In this document: positions 1 to 5,778 of the stretch, piece by piece
Numbering within the stretch: position 1 is the first letter of the stretch
Layout: every line of letters begins with the position of its first letter
Assembly: GCA_964412395.1 (NCBI GenBank)
Contig: CAYPOY010000278.1
Span: 1 to 7,075 of the forward strand
From: CAYPOY01 sp964412395
GTDB lineage: Bacteria; Chloroflexota; Anaerolineae; B4-G1
DNA length: 7,075 bases
Direction: 5' to 3'
The notes under the pieces: model-generated
Databases searched by the model: none
Seen by the model: the letters and a program-made list of their open reading frames with translations, nothing else
What the model was told of the DNA's origin: nothing
Position numbers and translations under genes: made by a program

Positions 1-439
1 TGGGATAGAGCACCAGGTAGGCCCCCAGCACGCCCGCGATGGCCCCGCTGGCCCCTACCGTCGGAATGGTTGAGCCAGAGTTAGCCACCAGGTGGGCCAC
101 GCCGGCCGCCAAACCGCCGAAAAGGTAAAACAGCAGGTAGCGGAAGTGCCCCAGGCGATCCTCGACGTTGTCGCCGAAAATGTAAAGGGCAAGCATGTTA
201 GAAATCAGGTGCCACCAGCCGCCGTGCATAAACATCGAGGTGAACAACGATAACCAGCAGCTCAACCTCCCACCATGCCATAAATATGCCGGCACCAGCC
301 CCCAAAGCCGAATGAACTGGTCCAGTTGCTCCGGGCCCAGGATAGACTCGAACAAGAAGACCAGCACGTTGAGGCCGATGAGGGCTGTATTGACAATGGG
401 GAAACGGCGAGCAGGTATGGTATCTCGCAGAGGAATCAT
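1..439 (-). CDS. Rhomboid family intramembrane serine protease, N-terminal part (cut by window edge)
   Basis: Rhomboids cleave transmembrane segments of membrane proteins inside the lipid bilayer. Reading the minus strand from the ATG at 439-437 gives 146 uninterrupted residues before the window ends. The start is supported by AGGAG at 450-446, six bases upstream. Visible family features are a first hydrophobic segment near residues 15-34, the HGGWWHLISN block at 72-81 (the HxxxN motif, with Asn81 matching the oxyanion-hole Asn of GlpG-type enzymes), hydrophobic segments near 99-119 and from 133 on, and the catalytic motif GASG at 129-132 with Ser131 as the nucleophile. The catalytic His of a later membrane helix lies beyond the window, so activity cannot be fully confirmed. 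The N-terminus MIPLRDT is typical of the short bacterial rhomboid class. It is divergent from the sigma-factor operon. Family assignment is very secure; substrate is unknown. Confidence 0.95.
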   Translation of the reverse strand, partial: MIPLRDTIPARRFPIVNTALIGLNVLVFLFESILGPEQLDQFIRLWGLVPAYLWHGGRLSCWLSLFTSMFMHGGWWHLISNMLALYIFGDNVEDRLGHFRYLLFYLFGGLAAGVAHLVANSGSTIPTVGASGAIAGVLGAYLVLYP

Positions 440-483
440 ATTGATCTCCTTCAGATTTCAACTCGCATCTTTCGATACATCAC

Positions 484-511
484 AGTATACTACACATAAG
501 GCGAATTGCAA
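484..511 (-). promoter_or_regulatory. Putative sigma70-type promoter for the rhomboid gene
   Basis: On the minus strand, TTGCAA (511-506, four of six matches to TTGACA) is followed after a 16-base spacer by TATACT (489-484, five of six to TATAAT). Transcription would begin near 477 and give a leader of roughly 38 bases before the rhomboid ATG. The region is AT-richer than its surroundings. This is a consensus match by eye only. Confidence 0.45.
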
Positions 512-513
512 TT
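504..513. repeat. 10-bp perfect palindrome in the rhomboid/sigma gap
   Basis: AATTGCAATT is a perfect palindrome and covers the proposed -35 element of the rhomboid promoter. It could be an operator for a dimeric regulator acting on either divergent gene. A palindrome of this length in AT-rich DNA can also arise by chance, and no second copy was seen in the window. Confidence 0.25.
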
Positions 514-591
514 TCCAGTCCCCATCTCCTCATCCTTCCGAATAAAACCGCGAGCAAGGACGTTGAAGGGATAGAAAGGGCAGTCAGTGGA

Positions 592-1155
592 GTGAGCAGC
601 CGGTCAGCGCCATCAGCAGACACCGAACTCAAACTGATCACCCAGGCTCAGCAGGGAGACCGGCGGGCCTTTGGTGAACTGGTGCGCCGTCATCGAGAGG
701 GGGTCGTCAACGTGGTATACCGGATGTGTGGGGACGCGAATGTAGCAGAGGACGCGGCACAAGAGGCATTCATCCGCGCCTGGCAGCACCTCCCCAGTTA
801 CCGGCCTCGATCACCTTTCCGCAACTGGGTGTATCGCATCGCTACCAACGTCGCGCTGGACGCACTGCGCCGCGAACGGGAGACAGTAGATGTGGACGCG
901 CTGCCGCTGGCCGCTCCGGATGCGGGGCCAGAGGTGACGGTGGAAGGGAAAGAGCGGGGCGAGCGAGTGCGGCAGGCGGTGCTGGCCTTGCCGCCGGCCA
1001 GCCGTGCGGTACTGGTGTTGCGGGAGTACGAGGGGCTCTCCTATCGGGAGATCGCCGACACGCTGGGTATTCCCATCGGCACTGTGATGTCGCGGCTGAA
1101 CTACGCCCGCAACCGGCTGCGCGAGTCGCTGGCTCCTTATTTGGAGGTGCTATGA
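592..1155 (+). CDS. RNA polymerase ECF-type sigma factor (sigma-70 family)
   Basis: This 187-residue protein is the promoter-recognition subunit that directs RNA polymerase to a small stress or envelope regulon. Sigma region 2 covers about residues 12-96, including AEDAAQEAFIRAW (52-64) and the -10-binding stretch FRNWVYRIATNVALDALRR (76-94). A linker rich in Ala, Pro and acidic residues (about 97-123) follows, then region 4 (about 124-180) with the helix-turn-helix YREIADTLGIPIGTVMSRL (151-169). Size and two-domain layout are standard for the group. The start is GTG at 592; AAAGGG at 575-580 lies 11 bases upstream as a moderate ribosome site, and no better in-frame start was seen. The stop overlaps the next gene's start (ATGA, 1152-1155), which implies translational coupling to the anti-sigma factor. 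No clear promoter was found for it. The ECF subgroup cannot be assigned by eye. Confidence 0.95.
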   Translation: MSSRSAPSADTELKLITQAQQGDRRAFGELVRRHREGVVNVVYRMCGDANVAEDAAQEAFIRAWQHLPSYRPRSPFRNWVYRIATNVALDALRRERETVDVDALPLAAPDAGPEVTVEGKERGERVRQAVLALPPASRAVLVLREYEGLSYREIADTLGIPIGTVMSRLNYARNRLRESLAPYLEVL

Positions 1156-1781
1156 CCGAACATATGACACCCTGGCTGGGAGCGTACCTCGACGGCGAGT
1201 TGCGGGGGCGCCGATTGCGACAGATAGAGACCCACCTGGCGCACTGCGCGACGTGCCGCGCAGAGCTGGAGAGACTGCGGACGCTGGCGGCGCTTTTGCA
1301 GGAAAGCCCCGCAGCCGGGGACCTCACACCACCCGAGCGCTTCGTGGCGCATGTGGGGCTACGGCTGCCACGCCGTCCAGAACAGCCCGCCTGGCACAGA
1401 GCGCTGGAGATCGGTTGGCGACTGGCGCCGCTGGGACTGCTCGGCGCATGGGCCTTCATCCAGGCAGCGTTCGTCGTGGCCGGGGTAGTGCTGGCTGCAC
1501 TGCGAATGGGCCTGGGTGGCGACGTGGCAGCGTGGTTGCTGCCCGCTTCGCAACAAGAACCGTGGCTGGCCGATGTCCTCAACCTCTCAGGTGCAGGTCT
1601 GAACGACCTCGGATGGGTCGTGCTGCAGTTGTTGAGCGACGGAGGGCCGTTGGGATGGGGTGTCACGTTGAATCTGGGTTCACTGGTCGTGATCGGCCTG
1701 TTGTATTGGAGTTGGCTGGCCAGTTGGTGGGTTCGCCGCCGGGCAAGAACACAGATTCCAGGACAGCAACGGATAGAGTAA
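1152..1781 (+). CDS. Membrane-bound anti-sigma factor with zinc-finger (ZAS-type) N-terminus
   Basis: The 209-residue product is expected to hold the upstream sigma factor inactive at the membrane until a signal releases it. The cytoplasmic N-terminus has the anti-sigma zinc motif Hx3Cx2C at His28, Cys32 and Cys35 within a helical segment of about residues 8-50, after the typical WLGAYLDGEL opening (8-17). Two strongly hydrophobic stretches, about 92-117 and 170-192, predict two membrane passes, with a roughly 50-residue Trp- and Leu-containing loop between them and a basic tail (RRRAR, 195-199). Under this topology both ends are cytoplasmic, so the loop is the only sizeable external part and a candidate sensing region. 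GGAGG at 1143-1147 lies four bases before the ATG, inside the sigma gene's end. ATGA overlap and motif make the pairing secure; the inducing signal is unknown. Confidence 0.9.
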   Translation: MTEHMTPWLGAYLDGELRGRRLRQIETHLAHCATCRAELERLRTLAALLQESPAAGDLTPPERFVAHVGLRLPRRPEQPAWHRALEIGWRLAPLGLLGAWAFIQAAFVVAGVVLAALRMGLGGDVAAWLLPASQQEPWLADVLNLSGAGLNDLGWVVLQLLSDGGPLGWGVTLNLGSLVVIGLLYWSWLASWWVRRRARTQIPGQQRIE

Positions 1782-1802
1782 GTCAGAAAGGAGCGAACTA
1801 GA

Positions 1803-2861
1803 ATGGACCACGTGAAGGTTTTGAAACGAGCCTGGGAGATCACCTGGCGCTACCGGGCGCTATGGATCTTCGGCATCATCCTGGCGCTGACTACAGCACG
1901 CTGGGGCGGCGGCAATAATGGGGGTCAGGTTCAGTACAAGGTCGGTGGTGAAGACTTTCCTCTGCCGGGTGGAAGGTTCCCCATACCGGAGATTCCACCG
2001 CAGGCCGCAAGCATCCTGGTCGCCATCGGCGTTGGGCTGGCGTGCATGGCCGTCTTTCTGGTCATCGCAGCAGCGGTGGCGCGCTACGTGGCGGAAACGG
2101 CGCTGATACGGATGGCGGACGACTACGAAGAGACGGGCGAGAAGCGCAGCGTGCGCCAGGGGTTCCGGCTGGGCTGGTCGCGCACCGCATTCCGGCTTTT
2201 CCTGATTGACCTGCTGATCGGCCTGCCGGTGGCAGTGGTGTTCATCCTGCTGTTCGCGCTGGCGCTTGCCCCGCTGCTGCTGTGGACAACGAATAGCAGG
2301 GCCGCCGGGGTGGTCGGCACAGTCGCCACGATCGGCTCGTGCTTCCTCTTCGCCCTTCTGGCCATCGTCGTTGGCGTGGTGCTCTCATTGCTGAAGCACT
2401 TCTTCCGGCGGACATGTGCGCTGGAGGAGGCGGGGGTGACCGAAGCGATCCGCCAGGGCTACTCCGTCGTGAGGCGGCACCTGAAGGACGTGGCGCTCAT
2501 GTGGCTGATCATGGTCGGCCTGAGCCTCGGCTGGATAATCGTGATGATACCCGTCACGATCCTGCTGGTGATCGTGGGAGGGGTTCTGGGTGGCTTGCCA
2601 GCACTCCTGGTGGGCGGGCTGGCCAGCCTGTTCTTTGAGGGAACGGTGCCGTGGATTCTGGCGGCCGTGGTTGGCATCCCGATCTTCACCGCGGTGGTGA
2701 CGGTGCCGTGGCTGTTCCTGGGCGGGCTGGTGGAGGTATTCAAGTCCAGTACGTGGACGCTGACCTACCGGGAACTGCGCGCCCTGGAGGGCCTGGAACT
2801 GGAGGACTTGGAGACAGAGCCAGAACAGTCGCCTGAGTTGGACGCACCGGACTCTGAGTGA
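1803..2861 (+). CDS. Polytopic membrane protein of unknown function, third gene of the sigma/anti-sigma operon
   Basis: I do not recognise a characterised family; the pattern resembles uncharacterised bacterial membrane proteins sometimes described as related to the membrane domain of glycerophosphodiester phosphodiesterase, but this is only an impression. The 352 residues show an amphipathic start, a first hydrophobic segment at about 19-31, a Gly-rich loop (35-41) and Pro-rich stretch, then hydrophobic segments near 70-95, 133-162, 168-198, 230-277 and 282-313, suggesting six or more membrane passes. The C-terminal tail of about 25 residues is strongly acidic and probably cytoplasmic. Between helices lie charged helical stretches such as RMADDYEETGEK, often seen in repeated-domain membrane proteins. 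AAAGGAG (1787-1793) nine bases before the ATG supports the start. Only 21 bases separate it from the anti-sigma gene, so co-transcription is likely and it may be a co-sensor or stabiliser of the switch; that role is inferred. Confidence 0.8.
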   Translation: MDHVKVLKRAWEITWRYRALWIFGIILALTTARWGGGNNGGQVQYKVGGEDFPLPGGRFPIPEIPPQAASILVAIGVGLACMAVFLVIAAAVARYVAETALIRMADDYEETGEKRSVRQGFRLGWSRTAFRLFLIDLLIGLPVAVVFILLFALALAPLLLWTTNSRAAGVVGTVATIGSCFLFALLAIVVGVVLSLLKHFFRRTCALEEAGVTEAIRQGYSVVRRHLKDVALMWLIMVGLSLGWIIVMIPVTILLVIVGGVLGGLPALLVGGLASLFFEGTVPWILAAVVGIPIFTAVVTVPWLFLGGLVEVFKSSTWTLTYRELRALEGLELEDLETEPEQSPELDAPDSE

Positions 2862-2915
2862 GTAAGTCGTCAAAGTTCCTTATGGGGGCCGTCTTGGTGT
2901 TTCCGGTCGGAGTAT

Positions 2916-2943
2916 TTTCACGTTTCACGTTTGACGCTTCACG
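2916..2943. repeat. Four tandem 7-bp repeats in the convergent intergenic gap
   Basis: Four contiguous heptamers read TTTCACG, TTTCACG, TTTGACG and CTTCACG (consensus YTTSACG), placed between the stop of the membrane-protein gene and the convergent stop of the ATPase gene. The 100-bp gap shows no convincing GC-rich hairpin with a T-tract, so no terminator is called. The array does not look like coding sequence. It resembles short tandem heptamers seen between genes in some Chloroflexota and cyanobacteria; function is unknown. Confidence 0.75.
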
Positions 2944-2961
2944 TCCTCGCAGTGCATTGCC

Positions 2962-5496
2962 TCATTCTGCCTGAACGTTCAGTTCGCGGGTTGGTAAGCC
3001 AACCCGCTGCCCATCCTCCAGCGTCACCTGCCAGGCCGGCACCCAGGCCAGCCCACAGAACTCGACCGTCACGTCGGCGCGGCGGGGGGTGACCTCCACC
3101 TCCCCAACCTCCTCCAGCGTGTCGGCCCAGCGGTCGTTGATCTCGGCCGCCTGCTCTTGCCATTCCTCCTCCAGCGCCTTCAGTTGCCCCTCCAGATCCT
3201 CGATGGCCTGCAGCGACTCCTCGACGTCGGCCTTAGCCTTCCTGGTCAACGTGCGCCTGCGGCTGGCGCGGGAGAGCATGGACGACGACCGCCGCCCGGT
3301 GAGCAGGTTGAACGCCGACTCGCCCAACGACAGGACCTCCTCCCGCTTGCGGGCCGCTGCATCTTCCTCGTCCTCGGCCAGTTCCCGCTGCTCGCGGCGC
3401 AGTCTCTCCCGCACGCGGGACATCTGCTGCTCCATGCGCGCACGGGCCTTCTTCAGTTCGGCGTCGCGCTTCTGACGGGCTTCCTCCTCGCAACGCACGT
3501 GGAAGTCGCGGCGGCTCTCCCCCACCGTGCCATACAACTTGAGCGCCGGGTTGTGCCAGATAGCGACGGATATGTTGTGGTAGAGGTAATCGGCAAAGTC
3601 TTTCTCCAGGCGCTTCAGGTCGCGCGCGCGGGCCAGCGCCGGGGACACCGGCGCGTAGAACCCCTCCCCCACCGGCCTCGGCGAAAGGTCATCCTCGCTC
3701 ACCCCGGCCTGTCCCTCGTCCCAATCCACTCCCACAAACCTCTCATCAGGCTCCACCAGCCGCGCCACACTCTCCCGATGGTCCACGCCCCGCCCCCGAT
3801 CCAGCATCCGTACCGTGCCCATGGCCAGCAGGTGGGGGGTGTAGACCAGCCGCCGTTCCTGCACCAATACCGCCCCCCCACTCTGCTCCTCGTAACCCCG
3901 CAGCGCCCACTCGAAGGCAATGGTCGGAGGGATGAAGACCTGGGGAACCTCGGGAGGCAGCGTGGGTGGGTCAGGCATCAGGTCAGCAAGCCCCCCACCC
4001 CCCTGCTCCTCCGCTCCCCGGCTCCTCCGCTCTCTTTGTCCCCCTGTCTCCCCCTCCCCTTGTCTCCTTGTCTCCCTGTCCCCCTGTCCCCCTGCCAACT
4101 CCCGCACCTGCTTCCGGGTCAGCGGCCCGCGCAGGTAGGACATCGCCCAACGGGTGTGGAAGAAGAGCGGTGCACCCTCGCGGATATCGTGGAGCAGGAA
4201 GACGCGGGGTTTGAGCGCGCCCAGCGCCCGGTCGAGCGTGCGCCGGTCCAGCGTCGCCCCCGCCTCGGCAATCGCTCCCTCCAACCCCTCCAGCACGCGC
4301 TCCTTGTCTCGCTCGGCCCGCAGCGCGCCGACCGCCCACGTGCCGGCGTTGGTCAGCCCCTTGTAGTCCAGGTCAGCCGGGTTCTGGGTCGCCAGCACGA
4401 CGCCCAGGCCAGCGGCGCGCCCCTGCTTGATGAGCGCCAGGAGCGGGGTCTTGGTGGGCGGGTTGGCCGGGTGCGGCGGGAAGTAGCCGAAGACCTCGTC
4501 GAAGTAGAGCAGCGCCCGCAGGTCGGTGGTGCCCGATTGACCGCGCAGCCAGTCGCGCACGGCCTCCAGGAACAGGGTGATGAAAAAGGCCCGTTGTGCG
4601 TCGTCCAGGTGCGCCAGGTAGAAGACACTGGCCCGGGGGCGGCCGTCGCTGGCGTAGAGCAACTGCCCCACGTCCAACGGCATCCCCTCCTGCCAGTTCT
4701 CGAAACCGGGAGCGGCGATGAGGTTGTTCAGCGTCCTGGCCAGCGCGAAGCGGTCCTTCTCCGGGAAGAAGGTCTCCAGCTCGAAGATGCCCACCTGGTG
4801 GAAGGGTGGCTTCTGCAGCAGGCGGAGCAGCACAAGGAGATCGAGTTGCTCCCCGGTGCGCCAGACGTGCTCGACGATGCGCGCCAGCAGGATGTGCTCG
4901 GGGCTCTGGAGCGGGTCAGCCTCGACACCCACCAGGCTCAGCAGCGCCGAGACCATCCCCCCGATACGCTCCCGCAGCGACTCCTCGTGCTCGTCCCAGT
5001 CGAGGGCGGGCGTGTCGAAGAAATGGAGCACGTCCACCGGCTGACCAGCCTCTGAGCCGGGCGTGAAGACCGTGCACTGCGCCGCCTGGCGCAACCGTCC
5101 AATGCGCTCGCCGGTGATGCCCCATTCGGCCAGCCCCTTCCGCCACTTGCGGGCCTCCTGAGCGGCGTACTCCTCGACGCCCACCCCACGCCGCCGCGCT
5201 CCCTCCAGGTCCACCCAGGGGCCAAAGTCCTCCGGGCGCAGGTCGGGGAAGGTCAGCAGCAGGTTGGCGATGTCCCCCTTGGGATCGAGAATCAGGACGG
5301 GGATACCTTGCAACAGCGCCTCTTCCAGCAGGATGATGCCCAGACCCGTCTTGCCGGAGCCGGTCATGCCGAGGATGACCCCGTGGGTGGTGAGGTGGCG
5401 GGCATCGTAGAGGACCGGCCGGTCGGTGACCGTGCCCTTCTTCAGGTCGTACTCACGGCCCAGGTAGAGTTTGCCACGCTGTTCGCTTGCGCTCAT
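2962..5496 (-). CDS. HerA/DUF87-like P-loop ATPase with long coiled-coil C-terminal region
   Basis: This 844-residue protein has the core of the HerA/FtsK-type ring ATPases that move DNA or protein using ATP. Motifs in order: Walker A GMTGSGKT (43-50, Lys49), LILDPKGD (68-75) as in HerA-family proteins, Walker B LLYFDE ending with Asp333-Glu334, and a sensor-like ATQNP around residue 371. A repeat-derived linker covers 469-499, followed by a Pro-rich stretch. The second half has an unassigned domain, a strongly charged helical region predicted as coiled coil (about 665-725 and 756-800), and a short strand-rich end with GLAWVPAW. The start chosen is the ATG at 5496-5494 with GGGAGG (5507-5502) five bases upstream; an in-frame ATG 24 codons earlier has no such site and would add a Pro/Ser-rich leader. 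No nuclease, SIR2 or NurA partner is adjacent, so a role in DNA repair, defence or secretion is open. The ATPase call is secure, the function is not. Confidence 0.85.
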   Translation of the reverse strand: MSASEQRGKLYLGREYDLKKGTVTDRPVLYDARHLTTHGVILGMTGSGKTGLGIILLEEALLQGIPVLILDPKGDIANLLLTFPDLRPEDFGPWVDLEGARRRGVGVEEYAAQEARKWRKGLAEWGITGERIGRLRQAAQCTVFTPGSEAGQPVDVLHFFDTPALDWDEHEESLRERIGGMVSALLSLVGVEADPLQSPEHILLARIVEHVWRTGEQLDLLVLLRLLQKPPFHQVGIFELETFFPEKDRFALARTLNNLIAAPGFENWQEGMPLDVGQLLYASDGRPRASVFYLAHLDDAQRAFFITLFLEAVRDWLRGQSGTTDLRALLYFDEVFGYFPPHPANPPTKTPLLALIKQGRAAGLGVVLATQNPADLDYKGLTNAGTWAVGALRAERDKERVLEGLEGAIAEAGATLDRRTLDRALGALKPRVFLLHDIREGAPLFFHTRWAMSYLRGPLTRKQVRELAGGQGDRETRRQGEGETGGQRERRSRGAEEQGGGGLADLMPDPPTLPPEVPQVFIPPTIAFEWALRGYEEQSGGAVLVQERRLVYTPHLLAMGTVRMLDRGRGVDHRESVARLVEPDERFVGVDWDEGQAGVSEDDLSPRPVGEGFYAPVSPALARARDLKRLEKDFADYLYHNISVAIWHNPALKLYGTVGESRRDFHVRCEEEARQKRDAELKKARARMEQQMSRVRERLRREQRELAEDEEDAAARKREEVLSLGESAFNLLTGRRSSSMLSRASRRRTLTRKAKADVEESLQAIEDLEGQLKALEEEWQEQAAEINDRWADTLEEVGEVEVTPRRADVTVEFCGLAWVPAWQVTLEDGQRVGLPTRELNVQAE
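4004..4091. repeat. In-frame 8-bp-period tandem repeat inside the ATPase gene
   Basis: Eleven contiguous octamers can be read on the plus strand. One class resembles YTGTCYCC (for example CTGTCCCC and TTGTCTCC, each perfectly duplicated at 4076-4091 and 4060-4075), and another resembles SGCTCCYC (4012-4027). Because 24 bp equals three units and eight codons, the coding strand yields a degenerate eight-residue period: GDRETRRQ, GEGETGGQ, RERRSRGA, then EEQGGGG (residues 469-499). It has strong purine/pyrimidine strand bias. It sits between the ATPase core and the C-terminal half, where a linker would tolerate it. Confidence 0.85.
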
Positions 5497-5524
5497 CGTC
5501 GCCTCCCGTTGTGGTGTGGCGTCT

Positions 5525-5552
5525 ATTGTACTCGGAGAGGGGGAAGATGCAA
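5525..5552 (-). promoter_or_regulatory. Putative promoter for the HerA-like ATPase gene
   Basis: On the minus strand TACAAT (5530-5525, five of six to TATAAT) lies 16 bases after TTGCAT (5552-5547, a weak -35). Transcription would start near 5518, leaving a leader of about 22 bases with the GGGAGG ribosome site. The -35 overlaps the edge of the 8-bp repeat array. Called by consensus only. Confidence 0.4.
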
Positions 5553-5588
5553 GTGGGCAGGTTGGCAAGTCTGCAAGTGGGCGGTGCG
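5549..5588. repeat. 8-bp-period tandem repeat upstream of the ATPase gene
   Basis: Four consecutive octamers follow GCARGTNN: GCAAGTGG, GCAGGTTG, GCAAGTCT and GCAAGTGG, followed by a decayed fifth, GCGGTGCG. The array lies between the two divergent promoter-like elements, touching the -35 of the ATPase promoter. It differs in sequence from the octamers inside the ATPase gene but has the same period. Confidence 0.75.
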
Positions 5589-5593
5589 AAGTT

Positions 5594-5622
5594 TTGACTT
5601 ATGGGCGGGGTTGGGCTATACT
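5594..5622 (+). promoter_or_regulatory. Strong sigma70-type promoter directed toward the DUF1028 gene
   Basis: TTGACT (5594-5599, five of six) and TATACT (5617-5622, five of six) are separated by exactly 17 bases, the best promoter match in the window. The start of transcription would be near 5629, giving a leader of about 150 bases before the ATG at 5779. That leader contains the coding-like fragment and the inverted repeat listed separately. Confidence 0.55.
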
Positions 5623-5629
5623 GAGGCTG

Positions 5630-5749
5630 TTCCAGAAAAATAATTGTCCCAAATTCCTGACCGAGATAGCACGCCTGCACGCGCAGGGAGGGGATCCCAC
5701 CAACGTCATTGAGCGCAAGTACGTGGAGCTCACCCGCGCTATGCAGTAA
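5630..5749 (+). pseudogene. Coding-like fragment without a start, possible gene remnant
   Basis: An open frame ending in TAA at 5747-5749 encodes a protein-like stretch containing FLTEIARLHAQGGDP and ending ERKYVELTRAMQ. Composition and predicted helicity look like a genuine protein C-terminus. Within the region after the proposed transcription start there is no ATG, GTG or TTG with a ribosome site early in this frame, and the frame upstream runs through the repeat array and promoter, which does not look coding. I do not recognise the parent family. It may be the surviving 3' end of a deleted gene, or chance. Confidence 0.35.
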
Positions 5750-5765
5750 GTCATCACCAACTTAC
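5746..5765. repeat. Inverted repeat just upstream of the DUF1028 ribosome site
   Basis: GTAAGT (5746-5751) and ACTTAC (5760-5765) form a perfect 6-bp inverted repeat with an 8-base loop, ending three bases before GGAGG (5769-5773). In RNA this would be a weak hairpin next to the ribosome site; in DNA it could be a small operator. It has no T-tract and is not a terminator. The evidence is limited to the symmetry and location. Confidence 0.3.
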
Positions 5766-5778
5766 ATTGGAGGCAAGA

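Noticed and set aside
198..461. Minus-strand open frame of 87 codons at the left end.
   Set aside because: It is out of frame with the rhomboid gene covering the same bases, which has a clear ribosome site and catalytic motifs.
440..591. Autoregulatory ECF promoter (GGAAC-type -35) before the sigma factor.
   Set aside because: No convincing GGAAC-like -35 with a suitably spaced -10 was found; TATACT at 486-491 reads on the plus strand but has no -35 partner.
726..1151. Open frame running through the sigma factor into the anti-sigma gene, giving a longer anti-sigma protein.
   Set aside because: The upstream part is a shadow of the sigma gene and is Arg/Gly-rich; the ATG at 1152 has GGAGG and begins the typical anti-sigma N-terminus.
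2862..2961. Bidirectional terminator between the convergent genes.
   Set aside because: No stem of useful length followed by a T-tract could be found by eye; only the heptamer repeats stand out.
4004..4091. CRISPR-like array.
   Set aside because: Units are contiguous 8-mers without spacers and lie inside a coding frame.
3157..5055. Very long open frame on the plus strand opposite the ATPase gene (632 codons).
   Set aside because: It is antisense to a gene with clear Walker motifs, its product is rich in His, Arg, Pro and Gln as expected of a GC-rich shadow frame, and it shows no recognisable domain or ribosome site.
2962..5496. HerA-based defence module (HerA with SIR2, DUF4297 or NurA nuclease).
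   Set aside because: No effector or nuclease gene is adjacent; neighbours are an ECF operon on one side and a DUF1028 gene on the other.
5497..5568. 24-codon upstream extension of the ATPase.
   Set aside because: The upstream ATG lacks a ribosome site, the added residues are low complexity, and the extension would run over the proposed promoter and repeat array.
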